Assembly (NCBI GenBank): GCA_024637295.1
Contig: JAGXFL010000013.1
Location: 270,962 to 334,961 of the forward strand
DNA: 64,000 nt
DNA from: Sulfuricurvum sp.
GTDB lineage: Bacteria; Campylobacterota; Campylobacteria; Campylobacterales; Sulfurimonadaceae
Direction: 5' to 3'
Shown here: piece by piece, positions 54,639-63,256 of the stretch
Numbering within the stretch: position 1 is the stretch's first letter
Layout of the letters: each line of letters opens with the position of its first letter
Position numbers and translations under genes: made by a program
The notes under the pieces: generated by a model
Seen by the model: only the letters and a program-made list of their open reading frames with translations
Database searches by the model: none
Told to the model about the DNA's origin: nothing

Positions 54639-55756
54639 TGAGTTTTTGTTCCTATTACGATACGCAAGTTTGTCATTCCTGCTCTTTGATCGATTTGTTT
54701 TATTCAGAGCAGTTAAGCGAAAAGAGTGCCCATTTACACAAACAATTGGATTCTTTTCACCCGCATGAGTGGTTAAAGCCATCATCCAGTCAGCTCAAAG
54801 GATTCCGAAACAAGGCAAAAATGGTGGCCTCAAACGGGGAAGAAGGGATCGTGTTGGGACTTTCGGACGAAGTGAGTCTCATCGGATGTCCGCTATATGA
54901 TGTCAGTATGCAAAAAGTGTTGGAGCACACTCAAAACTGGTTGAGAGGTCTAGGGATCAAAGCGTATGATCTTAAAACCAAAAGAGGGGAACTCAAATAC
55001 GTGCTACTGACACGCAGTTCGCATAACGGAACGATGATGTTGCGTTTTGTTCTGCGCTCATATGGGATCATTTCACGATTGCAAGGGAATCTGGAATCTC
55101 TAAACCTCCTTGCCCCTGATGTGCAGGTGATTAGTGTCAATATTCAGCCGGTTCACATGGCGATACTCGAAGGGGAGGAAGAGATCTTTCTCACCGAAGC
55201 GACATACCTTGAAGAAAAACTCAATGATATTCCCCTCTTTATACGACCTAAAAGTTTTTTTCAGACAAATCCCGAAGTAGCGGCAAAGCTTTATAAAACT
55301 GTGGCGAAGTGGACGGACGCACTTGAAGCAAAAACGGTTATTGATCTTTTTTGCGGTGTTGGTGGCTTTGCACTGCATGTTGCGACTCCCCAACGCAGCG
55401 TTATAGGCATCGAGATAGAGAGCGAAGCCATTGAATGCGCAAAAGAATCGGCGCAAGCTTTGGGTATTGAGACCCTGACGTTCAAAGCGCTCGATGCCGT
55501 GAGCTTTAGCACTGAGACGACCAAAGCTGCTGATGTTGTGATCGTCAATCCTCCACGCAGAGGTCTGGGTCAAGAGTTGTGCAAATGGCTGGAGAGAGTA
55601 TCACCACAGGATATACTGTACTCCAGCTGTAATGCGGTGAGTCTTGCCAAAGATATAGAGTGGCTGAAGTCATATGAGTGTGTGAAAGTAGAGCTGTTCG
55701 ATATGTTTCCACATACTGAACATTATGAGACGCTGGTTCATTTACACAAGAAGTAA
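54635..55756 (+). CDS. rlmC: 23S rRNA (uracil-747-C5)-methyltransferase RlmC
   Basis: A 373-residue SAM-dependent enzyme with an iron-sulphur cluster. Cysteines 5, 13, 16 and 85 match the four cluster ligands of RlmC. The sequence runs parallel to E. coli RlmC over its whole length: FRNKAKMV, KRGELKYVLLT, VNIQPVHMAILEGEEEI, RPKSFFQTNP, DLFCGVGGFALH, NPPRRGLGQ, and the catalytic cysteine in YSSCNAVSLAKDI. There is no N-terminal TRAM domain, which excludes RlmD. The start may be either of two adjacent ATGs. Confidence 0.93.
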   Translation: MMSFCSYYDTQVCHSCSLIDLFYSEQLSEKSAHLHKQLDSFHPHEWLKPSSSQLKGFRNKAKMVASNGEEGIVLGLSDEVSLIGCPLYDVSMQKVLEHTQNWLRGLGIKAYDLKTKRGELKYVLLTRSSHNGTMMLRFVLRSYGIISRLQGNLESLNLLAPDVQVISVNIQPVHMAILEGEEEIFLTEATYLEEKLNDIPLFIRPKSFFQTNPEVAAKLYKTVAKWTDALEAKTVIDLFCGVGGFALHVATPQRSVIGIEIESEAIECAKESAQALGIETLTFKALDAVSFSTETTKAADVVIVNPPRRGLGQELCKWLERVSPQDILYSSCNAVSLAKDIEWLKSYECVKVELFDMFPHTEHYETLVHLHKK

Positions 55757-55788
55757 AATATAGGTTATTTAACTATTATTAAAGTTCG

Positions 55789-56229
55789 CTACCATGTGGG
55801 TGTGATATGGTCTTCTATGCTGATGATATGACCATGATCATCATGATAAACCGTAATCATCTGGCTATTGGCACACTCTTGCAGCTGCGCAGTACCTATG
55901 TTGAAATAATGAGCATAGTCGCTTGATTCATAGATCACATGCTCACTGGGTGGCTTGAAGCGATTGAGTCTTGAGAGTATAAACAGTACGATCGGTGTTC
56001 CAATGAGCATGTATAGAGCATGCTCAACAGTTACACTGTGGATTTCACCAAAGATCCAATCGGACAGCTCTTCAGAAGGTGCATTGAGTGTTATGATTCT
56101 ATAAAATACATGAAATACGGGTTTCCACAGATAGATAAATCCCAGCCACAGTAATAAGGTTGCGATGTCCCAAATAATCCTTTTGGTTTTAGGTAGCTCA
56201 CGTCGTTTATTGATGATCAATGTTTCCAT
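55789..56229 (-). CDS. pgaD: PgaD-like protein (PNAG synthase accessory subunit)
   Basis: A 146-residue protein with two membrane segments (about 18-44 and 66-86), each followed by charged loops, as in E. coli PgaD (137 residues). Sequence similarity in PgaD is weak, and the name rests on position after pgaC plus topology. PgaD binds PgaC and stabilises it when c-di-GMP is bound. The start is 4 bases after the pgaC stop. Confidence 0.78.
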   Translation of the reverse strand: METLIINKRRELPKTKRIIWDIATLLLWLGFIYLWKPVFHVFYRIITLNAPSEELSDWIFGEIHSVTVEHALYMLIGTPIVLFILSRLNRFKPPSEHVIYESSDYAHYFNIGTAQLQECANSQMITVYHDDHGHIISIEDHITPTW

Positions 56230-56233
56230 ATCG

Positions 56234-57529
56234 TTAAACCTTCTTTTTTAACTGCTGATGTGCACCACGATCCGGGCTCACCCATCTAGCACGACCTTTT
56301 TTAGTCAAGATGACTTTGGGTAAAGCGGTTACGGCAGTAAACAAGTTAAGTAACCAATAGACAAACGGATACCAAATCATCCAAAAATAGTTTTTCCCCA
56401 AACCTTCGTCATAATGGCCATCGAGCCATTTGCTCACCGCAAACTGCATTAAACACGCACCGATTAAGATAATGCTGGTCTCATCCGGCAAAATAGGTGA
56501 ATGCTGGGGCATTAAATAACCAATCGGGGTGAACAAACTGATAAACCAGACTGAGAATACCAATACCATACTGTAAGCCCAAAGGGTACTGAGCATGAGC
56601 TCAACCATAAGTCCCCAAAGATGGGTCTGTTTAGGATGAAATAAAACGGTGAAGTTTTTAAACATGACCTGAACACCGCCCATAGCCCAGCGTAAGCGTT
56701 GTTTCCATAGACCGCTTAGTGTCTCCGGCATCAAAATCCATACCAAAGAGCGAGGTTCGAAGCGTACATCCCAGCCGTTACGTTGGAGTTTCCAGGTGAC
56801 ATCGATATCTTCGGTCAGGACATCGGGACTCCAATAGCCAACCTCGTGTACGGCCGCTTTTCGAAAGCCTGTGATCACTCCGGAAACGGTGAATATTCGT
56901 CCAAAACTGCGTTGTGCACGTTTGATCATACCGACAATCGATGAGAACTCACCCACTTGGATTTTGCCAAGTAACGTCGTGCGATTGCGTATACGTGGAT
57001 TTCCCGTGACAGCAGCGACTTGCGGATAACGGATAAAATGTTTCACCATCCAATAGACACAGTTTTTGTCAATCAGGGCATCTCCGTCAATACAGATCAA
57101 GTATTCATGTTTTGCGAGTAATGCACCCGCTTGTAGCCCTAACGCTTTTCCCTGATTCTGGGCTAGATTGACCACTTTTAATTTTGGGTTCTCTTTGGCT
57201 AAACTCACCAAGATTTCTAAGGTATCGTCACGGCTGCCATCATTGATGGCGATGACTTCAAACTCGGGGTAGTCCACATTGAGTGCATAGGTGATGGTTT
57301 CGATGGCATTTTGCCCCTCGTTATAGCAGGGGATCAAAATACTGACCGGTTCCCAGCTTTCATTAGGTCTAAGAGGTGGAATGGTGTGTTTAGCATAGGG
57401 TCTTTCGTTCTTGTAATAAAAAAAGATGGCTCCCACTATCCATAACGTTGACATAAATAAAGGGTAATAGAAGATAAAGCCTAGCAGCGTATGCCAGACG
57501 AGATGTAAAAATATTGTGAACGTCATCAA
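56234..57529 (-). CDS. pgaC: Poly-beta-1,6-N-acetyl-D-glucosamine synthase PgaC
   Basis: A 431-residue GT2 membrane glycosyltransferase that polymerises UDP-GlcNAc. There is one N-terminal pair of membrane segments (about 5-33). The GT2 domain has NDGSRDDTLE, DGDALID (DxD-type), TEDIDVTWKLQ and the QxxRW motif QRLRWAMGG. Three membrane segments follow (about 315-415). The sequence is near the E. coli PgaC pattern throughout. It lies between pgaB and pgaD; the two c-di-GMP cyclases in the window could supply its activator. Confidence 0.93.
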   Translation of the reverse strand: MMTFTIFLHLVWHTLLGFIFYYPLFMSTLWIVGAIFFYYKNERPYAKHTIPPLRPNESWEPVSILIPCYNEGQNAIETITYALNVDYPEFEVIAINDGSRDDTLEILVSLAKENPKLKVVNLAQNQGKALGLQAGALLAKHEYLICIDGDALIDKNCVYWMVKHFIRYPQVAAVTGNPRIRNRTTLLGKIQVGEFSSIVGMIKRAQRSFGRIFTVSGVITGFRKAAVHEVGYWSPDVLTEDIDVTWKLQRNGWDVRFEPRSLVWILMPETLSGLWKQRLRWAMGGVQVMFKNFTVLFHPKQTHLWGLMVELMLSTLWAYSMVLVFSVWFISLFTPIGYLMPQHSPILPDETSIILIGACLMQFAVSKWLDGHYDEGLGKNYFWMIWYPFVYWLLNLFTAVTALPKVILTKKGRARWVSPDRGAHQQLKKKV

Positions 57530-57542
57530 AAATCCTTCTTAC

Positions 57543-59567
57543 TCATTGAACAGGGTGTGGATGCATGCGTAATGGTTTTTGTGCGAAATCTTGTTTCATT
57601 ATATCTGCATTCGGATTGTTTTTGTACACATTGTCGGGATAATAGGCAATATGATGAATCCCCATCCCATATAAGTCTTTGATGGTGCTGCTTAGTTCTT
57701 GGGATGAGATCGGTTCACTCTCTTTTCTCCAATCAACCGTTTGCAATTCCATGACGGTACGTTCGAGTCCGCATTGCTCTTGTTTGATGTTTTTCACGAT
57801 GTTCTCATAAAACTTCTTATGGTCATCGGTTTGTTCCATATAAGGCATTGCCATAATAGCCGTATAGTCATAGTATTTGATCGATTCAGACAAACTTTGG
57901 GCATACCACTCTTGGGCATCCTTGTTGAGTGACACTTGGGCATAGAGGTTGCGTGCTGTTTTAAGCCCCGGTTGTTCGTCTCGTACGATTTGGGCTAACT
58001 GCATTGCAAACTCATCCAAATACTGGGTTTTGAGTTTTGTCCACTGATGAAATTGTTTTTTATCGGCCCGAATTTGGGTGACACTTGGTGCCAATCCCCA
58101 TTTTTTATACTGTTTGTGTGCCGCGTCGCTGTCATCTTCGAAATCGGATAAAGTTACATCATCATGAAAGAGTATCCCATCGATGTATACAGATTTTGCC
58201 AAGTCTTCATAAATCTCTTTGATGACTTTACGCGCTTTTGGTGAAAACGGTGAGAGACGCGGATAGCCCATATTAAGATGGGTTGGATCAACTTGTAAAG
58301 TGACGACGGTATCGTTAACCGCCGGATTGTTTTTCGGTAACTGCCAGGCGATCATCGGCATCCATGCGTAGATGCGTTTGACTTGTGTGCGTGTCGAAAT
58401 CTGCCAAGCTACACGATTAAACAAATCCGCACGCATCGGGATATTTCGGTTTGGAAAATAGACATAGTCCGCAGCACCATTGGCATCAGGATCGGCAAAG
58501 GCTTGAAGATAGATCGTGTTGACACTCAAATCTTTGATACGGTCCAGCAAAGCGCCCAGATTCTTTTCTTGCTGAACGGGATCTGGATCATAGATATAAT
58601 CCAGATCGATGTGAGCGGCTTTAGTCGTACGGGCATCATCGGTAAAATTAGCATTGCGCACCCACATATTAATTTTTAGATCAGGGAGGGTCATCTTGTG
58701 CTCGACCAATATACGGCGTAAACCCCACAGTGGGGTAATAGCGGTATTACTGCCATCATCCAGCGTCAACCCGACCGGCATACCCAAGCGTTCGGCAATT
58801 TTACGGACCTCTATGTTGTAATGTCCATAGGGCCATACTATAACACGAGGGGCTTGTCCGGTATAGTGTTTTAAAAATGCGTTGTTTTCGGATAAATCAT
58901 TATAAATGCGCTTTTCATAGCTCTTTTCATCTTCATAGATGTGTTGTTCAGACAGCCATTGACGGGTTCTGATTGCCGGCTGTAGATTTCCTTGAGGGTT
59001 ACCTTGTATCCCTTTATGTGAAGCATACGAGTGACTGGCAACCTCCACCAGACCGCTTGCGATCATCTCTTTGATCTCTTTTTGGCTTAAAAACTCGCTG
59101 CGCGGAATCATATGCCCACTGAAATCTACTTTTTGTTCTTTGAGTAACCAACTACCGACCAATGCTATGACACTGGGAATTTTGTATTTTTTGAGTATTG
59201 GATAAGCGTTTGTGTAGACAGAGTGATACCCATCATCAAACGTAATCAAGACTGCTTTGTTTGGCAATGGCTTTGCATGTTTACGATAATTTATAATATC
59301 ATCAACATTGACAAAATGATAGCCGTTATCCATCAGCCAGTGTACTTGAGCCTCAAAATTTGCAGGGGTTACGGCATACGTTGAGTCTAGTGTCTGGCTT
59401 TTATCGGCTATCTCGTGATAGCTTAGGATAGTAAACTCATTGGGGTTTTGATCTCGACTGCATGAATTAGGCAAACCATTGGCGCAAAGAGAGGTGCTAA
59501 CAAAGGCCAGAATTACTAAAGCATATTTAACAATTAGGTTGAGTTTCAAGGTTGTTGATCTAAACAT
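57543..59567 (-). CDS. pgaB: PNAG deacetylase/hydrolase PgaB
   Basis: A 674-residue two-domain protein. The N-terminal CE4 deacetylase has Asp111/Asp112 (TFDDGYHS) and His179/His184 (ASHSYASHKG) as the metal site; the following GNPQGN also matches PgaB. The C-terminal hydrolase domain (about 315-650) carries the acidic pair in GILFHDDVTLSDF. A membrane-targeting signal lies at about 12-30. It ends in TSLCANG, which does not fit a lipobox (Leu before Cys), so unlike E. coli PgaB it may not be lipidated. It partly deacetylates PNAG during export. No pgaA is next to it. Confidence 0.92.
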   Translation of the reverse strand: MFRSTTLKLNLIVKYALVILAFVSTSLCANGLPNSCSRDQNPNEFTILSYHEIADKSQTLDSTYAVTPANFEAQVHWLMDNGYHFVNVDDIINYRKHAKPLPNKAVLITFDDGYHSVYTNAYPILKKYKIPSVIALVGSWLLKEQKVDFSGHMIPRSEFLSQKEIKEMIASGLVEVASHSYASHKGIQGNPQGNLQPAIRTRQWLSEQHIYEDEKSYEKRIYNDLSENNAFLKHYTGQAPRVIVWPYGHYNIEVRKIAERLGMPVGLTLDDGSNTAITPLWGLRRILVEHKMTLPDLKINMWVRNANFTDDARTTKAAHIDLDYIYDPDPVQQEKNLGALLDRIKDLSVNTIYLQAFADPDANGAADYVYFPNRNIPMRADLFNRVAWQISTRTQVKRIYAWMPMIAWQLPKNNPAVNDTVVTLQVDPTHLNMGYPRLSPFSPKARKVIKEIYEDLAKSVYIDGILFHDDVTLSDFEDDSDAAHKQYKKWGLAPSVTQIRADKKQFHQWTKLKTQYLDEFAMQLAQIVRDEQPGLKTARNLYAQVSLNKDAQEWYAQSLSESIKYYDYTAIMAMPYMEQTDDHKKFYENIVKNIKQEQCGLERTVMELQTVDWRKESEPISSQELSSTIKDLYGMGIHHIAYYPDNVYKNNPNADIMKQDFAQKPLRMHPHPVQ

Positions 59568-59609
59568 GACAGGATTGCTTTATTTTAAATTTCAATCTTA
59601 CATTATACA

Positions 59610-60104
59610 TTAGACCCTCTTCGAAATATCTATATAAGTGAGATAGAGTCGTACGTCAAATTCCAGTTGATGGTACTGCGGTTCGATATGGGTACATAGA
59701 GAATAAAAGGCTTTGTTGTGCTCTTTTTCTTTGAGATGTGCGAGCTCATGAACCACAATCATCCGCAAAAAGGGTTCAGGTACTTTTTTGAACGCATGGG
59801 AGATACGGATCTCATTTTTAGCTTTGAGCTTTCCCCCCTGGACGCGTGAGACAAAAGTATGTGTTCCCAGTGCTGAATGCAAATCCCGTATTTTGGTGTC
59901 GTAATGGACTTTGGTGATAGGGGGAGAATGACGAAAATGGCTGTTTTTGAGTTCCATCACATATTCATACAGGCTTTTATCGGTGGTATAGGTGTGGTTA
60001 TCGGGATATTTTTTTTCCAGATGACTTCCCAGCTTTCCACTGTGGATAAGGTCTTGAACTTGCGTTTTTATGGTCTCGTTGTATCCATTGATGTACTTTA
60101 GCAT
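59610..60104 (-). CDS. YgjP-like M48-type metallopeptidase-fold protein
   Basis: A 164-residue YgjP/DUF45-like protein with a zinc motif HELAHLKEKEHNKAFY (HExxH with a downstream histidine), near residues 118-133. The family is widespread, and no substrate is established. The start is the ATG at 60104 (MLKYINGYN); a TTG two codons upstream is possible. It is 43 bases upstream of pgaB in the same direction, with no visible functional link. It is divergent from the YmdB-like gene. Confidence 0.85.
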   Translation of the reverse strand: MLKYINGYNETIKTQVQDLIHSGKLGSHLEKKYPDNHTYTTDKSLYEYVMELKNSHFRHSPPITKVHYDTKIRDLHSALGTHTFVSRVQGGKLKAKNEIRISHAFKKVPEPFLRMIVVHELAHLKEKEHNKAFYSLCTHIEPQYHQLEFDVRLYLTYIDISKRV

Positions 60105-60169
60105 AGGCAATTATACAAAAGCTTTGTTTCGGTACACTTTGGGAATTATTTGTATATAGGGCATAGACA

Positions 60170-60979
60170 GTGAAAATAGCGTTTATAGGTGATATCGTGG
60201 GTCGTCCGGGCCGAAGCATAATTAAAGAGCAGTTGAGAAAATTGCGAAAAGCCCAGGGGATAGACTTCGTTATCGGAAACTATGAAAACGCTTCACACGG
60301 GTTTGGGATGACACTCAAAAACGGTAAAGAGCTTTTTGAATATGGAATCGATGTTATGACCGGCGGTAACCATACATGGGATAAAAAAGAGATCATCCCT
60401 CTCTTGGAAACATTGCCGCTTCTACGCCCCCATAACTATCCTGCGGGTGTTCCGGGAACAGGGTGTAAAGTATTTGAAGTATCAGGAGAGAAACTTGCCG
60501 TGATCAACATCATGGGACACTACGGTATGCCCTATGTGGATAATGCCTTTCGCTGTGCTCGTGATACGGTAGAACAGCTCAAAGAAGAGGGGATAACCTC
60601 CATATTTATCGATCTGCATGCGGAAGCTTCGAGTGAAAAACGGGGGATGATGATGTTGTTACAAGGGCAGGTCAGCGGTATCATGGGGACTCATACCCAC
60701 GTGGGAACCGATGATCTGCAAATTTCCAATGGGACAGCTTATTTGACCGATATCGGTCTTACGGGTTGTCGTGATAATGTGATCGGAATGGATGAAAAAG
60801 TACCGCTTGAACGATTTTTGACAGGGGTTGCAGGGAGATTTGAAGTCCCAGAAAAATGTAATCGAATCTTACAAGTCGCCGTTATGACGTTACAAGAGGG
60901 CAAATGTGTCCAAGCGCAGAAGTTTAAGATCTTTGATGATGGCAGAACGATTATCACCGATGCATGGATGGAAGAGTGA
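60170..60979 (+). CDS. YmdB-like metallophosphoesterase (TIGR00282)
   Basis: A 269-residue calcineurin-like phosphodiesterase of the YmdB family. Visible metal sites are GDIVGRPGR near residue 7, NYENASHG, GGNHTWDKKE, HGH-like NIMGHYGM, and MGTHTHVGTDD. Family members cleave 2',3'-cyclic nucleotides and affect RNA turnover in Bacillus. The start is a GTG at 60170 giving VKIAFIGDIVGRPG. It overlaps the next gene by 4-16 bases depending on the start used there. Confidence 0.9.
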   Translation: MKIAFIGDIVGRPGRSIIKEQLRKLRKAQGIDFVIGNYENASHGFGMTLKNGKELFEYGIDVMTGGNHTWDKKEIIPLLETLPLLRPHNYPAGVPGTGCKVFEVSGEKLAVINIMGHYGMPYVDNAFRCARDTVEQLKEEGITSIFIDLHAEASSEKRGMMMLLQGQVSGIMGTHTHVGTDDLQISNGTAYLTDIGLTGCRDNVIGMDEKVPLERFLTGVAGRFEVPEKCNRILQVAVMTLQEGKCVQAQKFKIFDDGRTIITDAWMEE

Positions 60980-61629
60980 CCGAACTTTCGGATTCATGGG
61001 AGCTGTATAAAGCCCTGGAGCGTTTAGACCTTTTGCAAAACTCACAGCCTCTTTGGTGGCCGCAACACGGTACATTTGAAGTAGTGGTAGGGGCAATCCT
61101 CACCCAAAACACCCAATGGACCCGTGTGACGGTATCGTTGAATAATCTTGTCAAATCAGACCTCATGACACTTGAGGCACTTTCACAAATTGACCCTGAA
61201 ATCTTGATGGAGCTTATCCGTCCCAGCGGACTTATCAATGCAAAATCCAAAAATATCATACTGTTATGTCGCTCAATCATCGAGGAGTTCGGTTCGTTTG
61301 AAGCATTTAAACAGGATGTGACACGAGAGTGGTTGTTGGGTCAAAAAGGGGTAGGGCCAGAGACCGCTGATTCGATTTTGTGTTATGCGTGCGAGCGTAG
61401 CGTGATGGTGGTGGACAGTTATACTGCGCGGCTACTTCGTGCCTTTGGGTATGAGTTTGAGAACTATGATGAGCTTCAGGAATGGTGTGAGAGAGGGATT
61501 CGAGAACATTGCGATGAATTGATATTGCAACGGATGTTTGCCCATTTTCATGGGATGATTGTGGAGTATGTGAAGAGTAATAGTAAGGGGAAAGAAGTTA
61601 GTATCGAACGGATTAGTTCGGCTCCTTGA
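60964..61629 (+). CDS. MagIII-like 3-methyladenine DNA glycosylase (endonuclease III fold)
   Basis: A 221-residue HhH-GPD protein closely resembling Helicobacter MagIII, including LDLLQNSQPLWWP, GAILTQNTQW, REWLLGQKGVGPETADSILCYACERSVMVVDSY and FHGMIVEYVK. The helix-hairpin-helix is GQKGVGPETADS, and the catalytic aspartate is in VVDSY. It has no C-terminal 4Fe-4S cysteines, which argues against ordinary Nth. It removes methylated bases. The GTG at 60976 (GTGA overlap) is an alternative start to the ATG at 60964. Confidence 0.9.
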   Translation: MDGRVTELSDSWELYKALERLDLLQNSQPLWWPQHGTFEVVVGAILTQNTQWTRVTVSLNNLVKSDLMTLEALSQIDPEILMELIRPSGLINAKSKNIILLCRSIIEEFGSFEAFKQDVTREWLLGQKGVGPETADSILCYACERSVMVVDSYTARLLRAFGYEFENYDELQEWCERGIREHCDELILQRMFAHFHGMIVEYVKSNSKGKEVSIERISSAP

Positions 61630-61675
61630 TTTGTTATTCCCTAATCTCTATAGTCCATATAATTGATTTATATAC

Positions 61676-62191
61676 TTATAGATTCCCATTATAGGATATA
61701 GTCGATTTTTGTTCATCTATTTCAACATCATTGCGAATTTCATTGAGTAATTTTAAAGCAAGTGTTCTAATTTCATTCCAATCGTATTTTTCAGAACCAC
61801 GAGAAACTAATATAATTTTATCTATAAGTGCATCTTGAGCATCAAGTACACTTTGTGGAGCAATCATACCAAGATATCCATATGCTCTAAGACGATCTTG
61901 ATTGAATGTATGGAATGCTTTTTTGCCATCTTCAGATGACATATCTCCAAGATGCCATTGATCTAGATCAGCTAGTATTTTTGATATGACATCAATAATA
62001 GTTTTATATGTTGCAAATTTTTCATTATGTTCTTTTATATATTTTTCTTTTAAAAGTGCCAGTTTATTTCTTTCATCTTCAAGTATACGGTTCGCCCATA
62101 GCTTTCCTAACCAGCTAGATAATGCGATTACAAGACCACCTCCTGATAATATAGAAAATAATACTGATCCTATAGTTGTAAAGACGTCCAT
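61676..62191 (-). CDS. Hypothetical membrane-anchored protein
   Basis: A 171-residue protein of unknown family. It has one N-terminal membrane segment (about 6-32, with a glycine-rich SGGG turn), then an alpha-helical, charged domain (about 35-171) that includes a coiled-coil-like stretch at 38-60 and the motif YGYLGMIAPQSVLDAQDAL. The 5' flank holds hairpin repeats, and the gene is AT-rich compared with its neighbours, so it is probably an accessory insert. Such single-helix anchors with a helical cytoplasmic domain occur in several defence and stress modules, but nothing specific can be assigned. Confidence 0.7.
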   Translation of the reverse strand: MDVFTTIGSVLFSILSGGGLVIALSSWLGKLWANRILEDERNKLALLKEKYIKEHNEKFATYKTIIDVISKILADLDQWHLGDMSSEDGKKAFHTFNQDRLRAYGYLGMIAPQSVLDAQDALIDKIILVSRGSEKYDWNEIRTLALKLLNEIRNDVEIDEQKSTISYNGNL

Positions 62192-62280
62192 TTTTTCCCT
62201 TATCTATAAAAGTTTATTAAAATTATAGAGGATACATTCTTTATATAGCTGTGTGAGAGCGAATACGCTTTCTCGCCATT

Positions 62281-62303
62281 CCTTTCTTTAAAAAAAGAAA
62301 AGG
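62281..62303. repeat. CCTTTCTTT / AAAGAAAAGG hairpin
   Basis: An AT-rich stem of about 9 pairs with an A-rich loop in the 289-base gap between two divergent genes. It is adjacent to the repeat pair at 62328-62391 and probably part of the same extragenic element. Confidence 0.45.
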
Positions 62304-62327
62304 ACAAGTTACGTGATGCTTTCCTCG

Positions 62328-62391
62328 TTCCCACTTTTCAAGTGGGAATGCTAAAGTTAAAGATATATACTCCCACTCAGGAGAGTGGGAG
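62328..62391. repeat. Paired inverted hairpin repeats (BIME-like)
   Basis: Two hairpins: TTCCCACTT-TTC-AAGTGGGAA (62328-62348) and CTCCCACTC-AGGA-GAGTGGGAG (62370-62391), the latter a perfect 9-bp stem. The two are inverted relative to each other: the left flank CTCGTTCCCAC and the complement of the right flank CTCGCTCCCAC match except for one base. This is the layout of a paired REP element. It accounts for most of the 289-base gap 62192-62480, which has no gene otherwise. Confidence 0.7.
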
Positions 62392-62480
62392 CGAGAGAAA
62401 TCTATCTTTGAGCTTCCAACTTCCCTATGTATGGATAGAACCATATTTGCATATTTCCTGATACATACTAAAGGGAAAAT

Positions 62481-63074
62481 ATGACAATCGATGTAAACCT
62501 ACTGCGTTTTGATGAAGACTTTTTTGAGAATCTAGATGAGATCATCGAAGATACGATGATACAGATCTTTATCACCCATCCAAAAGAATCTGATGAAATA
62601 ACAAAAACCAAAGAGATAGCCGCAAAATATGAGAGTGTTTTCTACTCGGTACCATTGTTGCTACATGCACAAGCGGATGAAAACTGTGTCGCATTTTCTG
62701 TACAAGGTGATGAAGACCTCGCATTACTACCAAATTTGGAAAAACCGATTTTCATCGACGAATCGTATCTGGATGAATCCACCCTCAGCCGCCTCGTAGG
62801 GTGTCGTGGGGTACTATTGAACGCGACGCGCGAATATCCGCAGTTGAGCGGTTTTTATCTCGCTATGGGTGTCAAGAATGTCGGTTTGTTTGACAGTGAG
62901 ACACTGGGTGCAATGAGCATGGATAAGATCGTACTGCAAAGTTGTTATCCTGACTACGGCTTTGAAGAGGTTACGGATGCCGTCAAAGTGATCTCCGATA
63001 CGATGTTTCGTCCAGATCAGAGCATTATCGCCAGAGCGACGAAAAGTTCACTTGAGTTGTTTGGGTTCCGATAA
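62481..63074 (+). CDS. Degenerate TatD-like protein
   Basis: A 197-residue protein with the layout of TatD hydrolases but shorter. The start MTIDVNLL, the SDEITKTKEIAAKYESVFYSV segment and the end DKIVLQSCYPDYGFEEVTDAVKVIS...RATKSSLELFGF follow the TatD order. The final helix (A/T..N...LFG) is characteristic. The metal-site motifs look eroded: ETD is replaced by QSC and no HxH is present, so it is probably not an active nuclease. The middle region is about 60 residues shorter than TatD. AAAGGG precedes the ATG. Identification is by pattern and is tentative. Confidence 0.6.
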   Translation: MTIDVNLLRFDEDFFENLDEIIEDTMIQIFITHPKESDEITKTKEIAAKYESVFYSVPLLLHAQADENCVAFSVQGDEDLALLPNLEKPIFIDESYLDESTLSRLVGCRGVLLNATREYPQLSGFYLAMGVKNVGLFDSETLGAMSMDKIVLQSCYPDYGFEEVTDAVKVISDTMFRPDQSIIARATKSSLELFGFR

Positions 63075-63127
63075 AAAAGAATAACAGAAAAAGCGTTACA
63101 ATACCGCATATTTTTTTAGGAGCTTAA

Positions 63128-63256
63128 ATGCGTTTTTTTATTTTTTCGATATTAGCAGTTGCATTGTTTAGTGGATGTACGGTAAAAGAGTTCGGTGATG
63201 GTGTGAGTTCAGGTGTTGATGATGTTAAGCGGGTTGTTCGCGGGAATAATAACTAA
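63128..63256 (+). CDS. Small lipoprotein (42 residues), entericidin-like
   Basis: ATG at 63128 with AGGAG 6 bases upstream, ending at TAA 63254-63256. The protein has the signal MRFFIFSILAVALFSGC, with a lipobox FSGC placing the lipidated cysteine at residue 17. The mature part has only 26 residues, with repeated GVSSGVDDV and RGNNN at the end. Short lipoproteins of this form resemble entericidin/ecnB-type peptides. It overlaps the convergent ywbE stop by 4 bases. Confidence 0.8.
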   Translation: MRFFIFSILAVALFSGCTVKEFGDGVSSGVDDVKRVVRGNNN

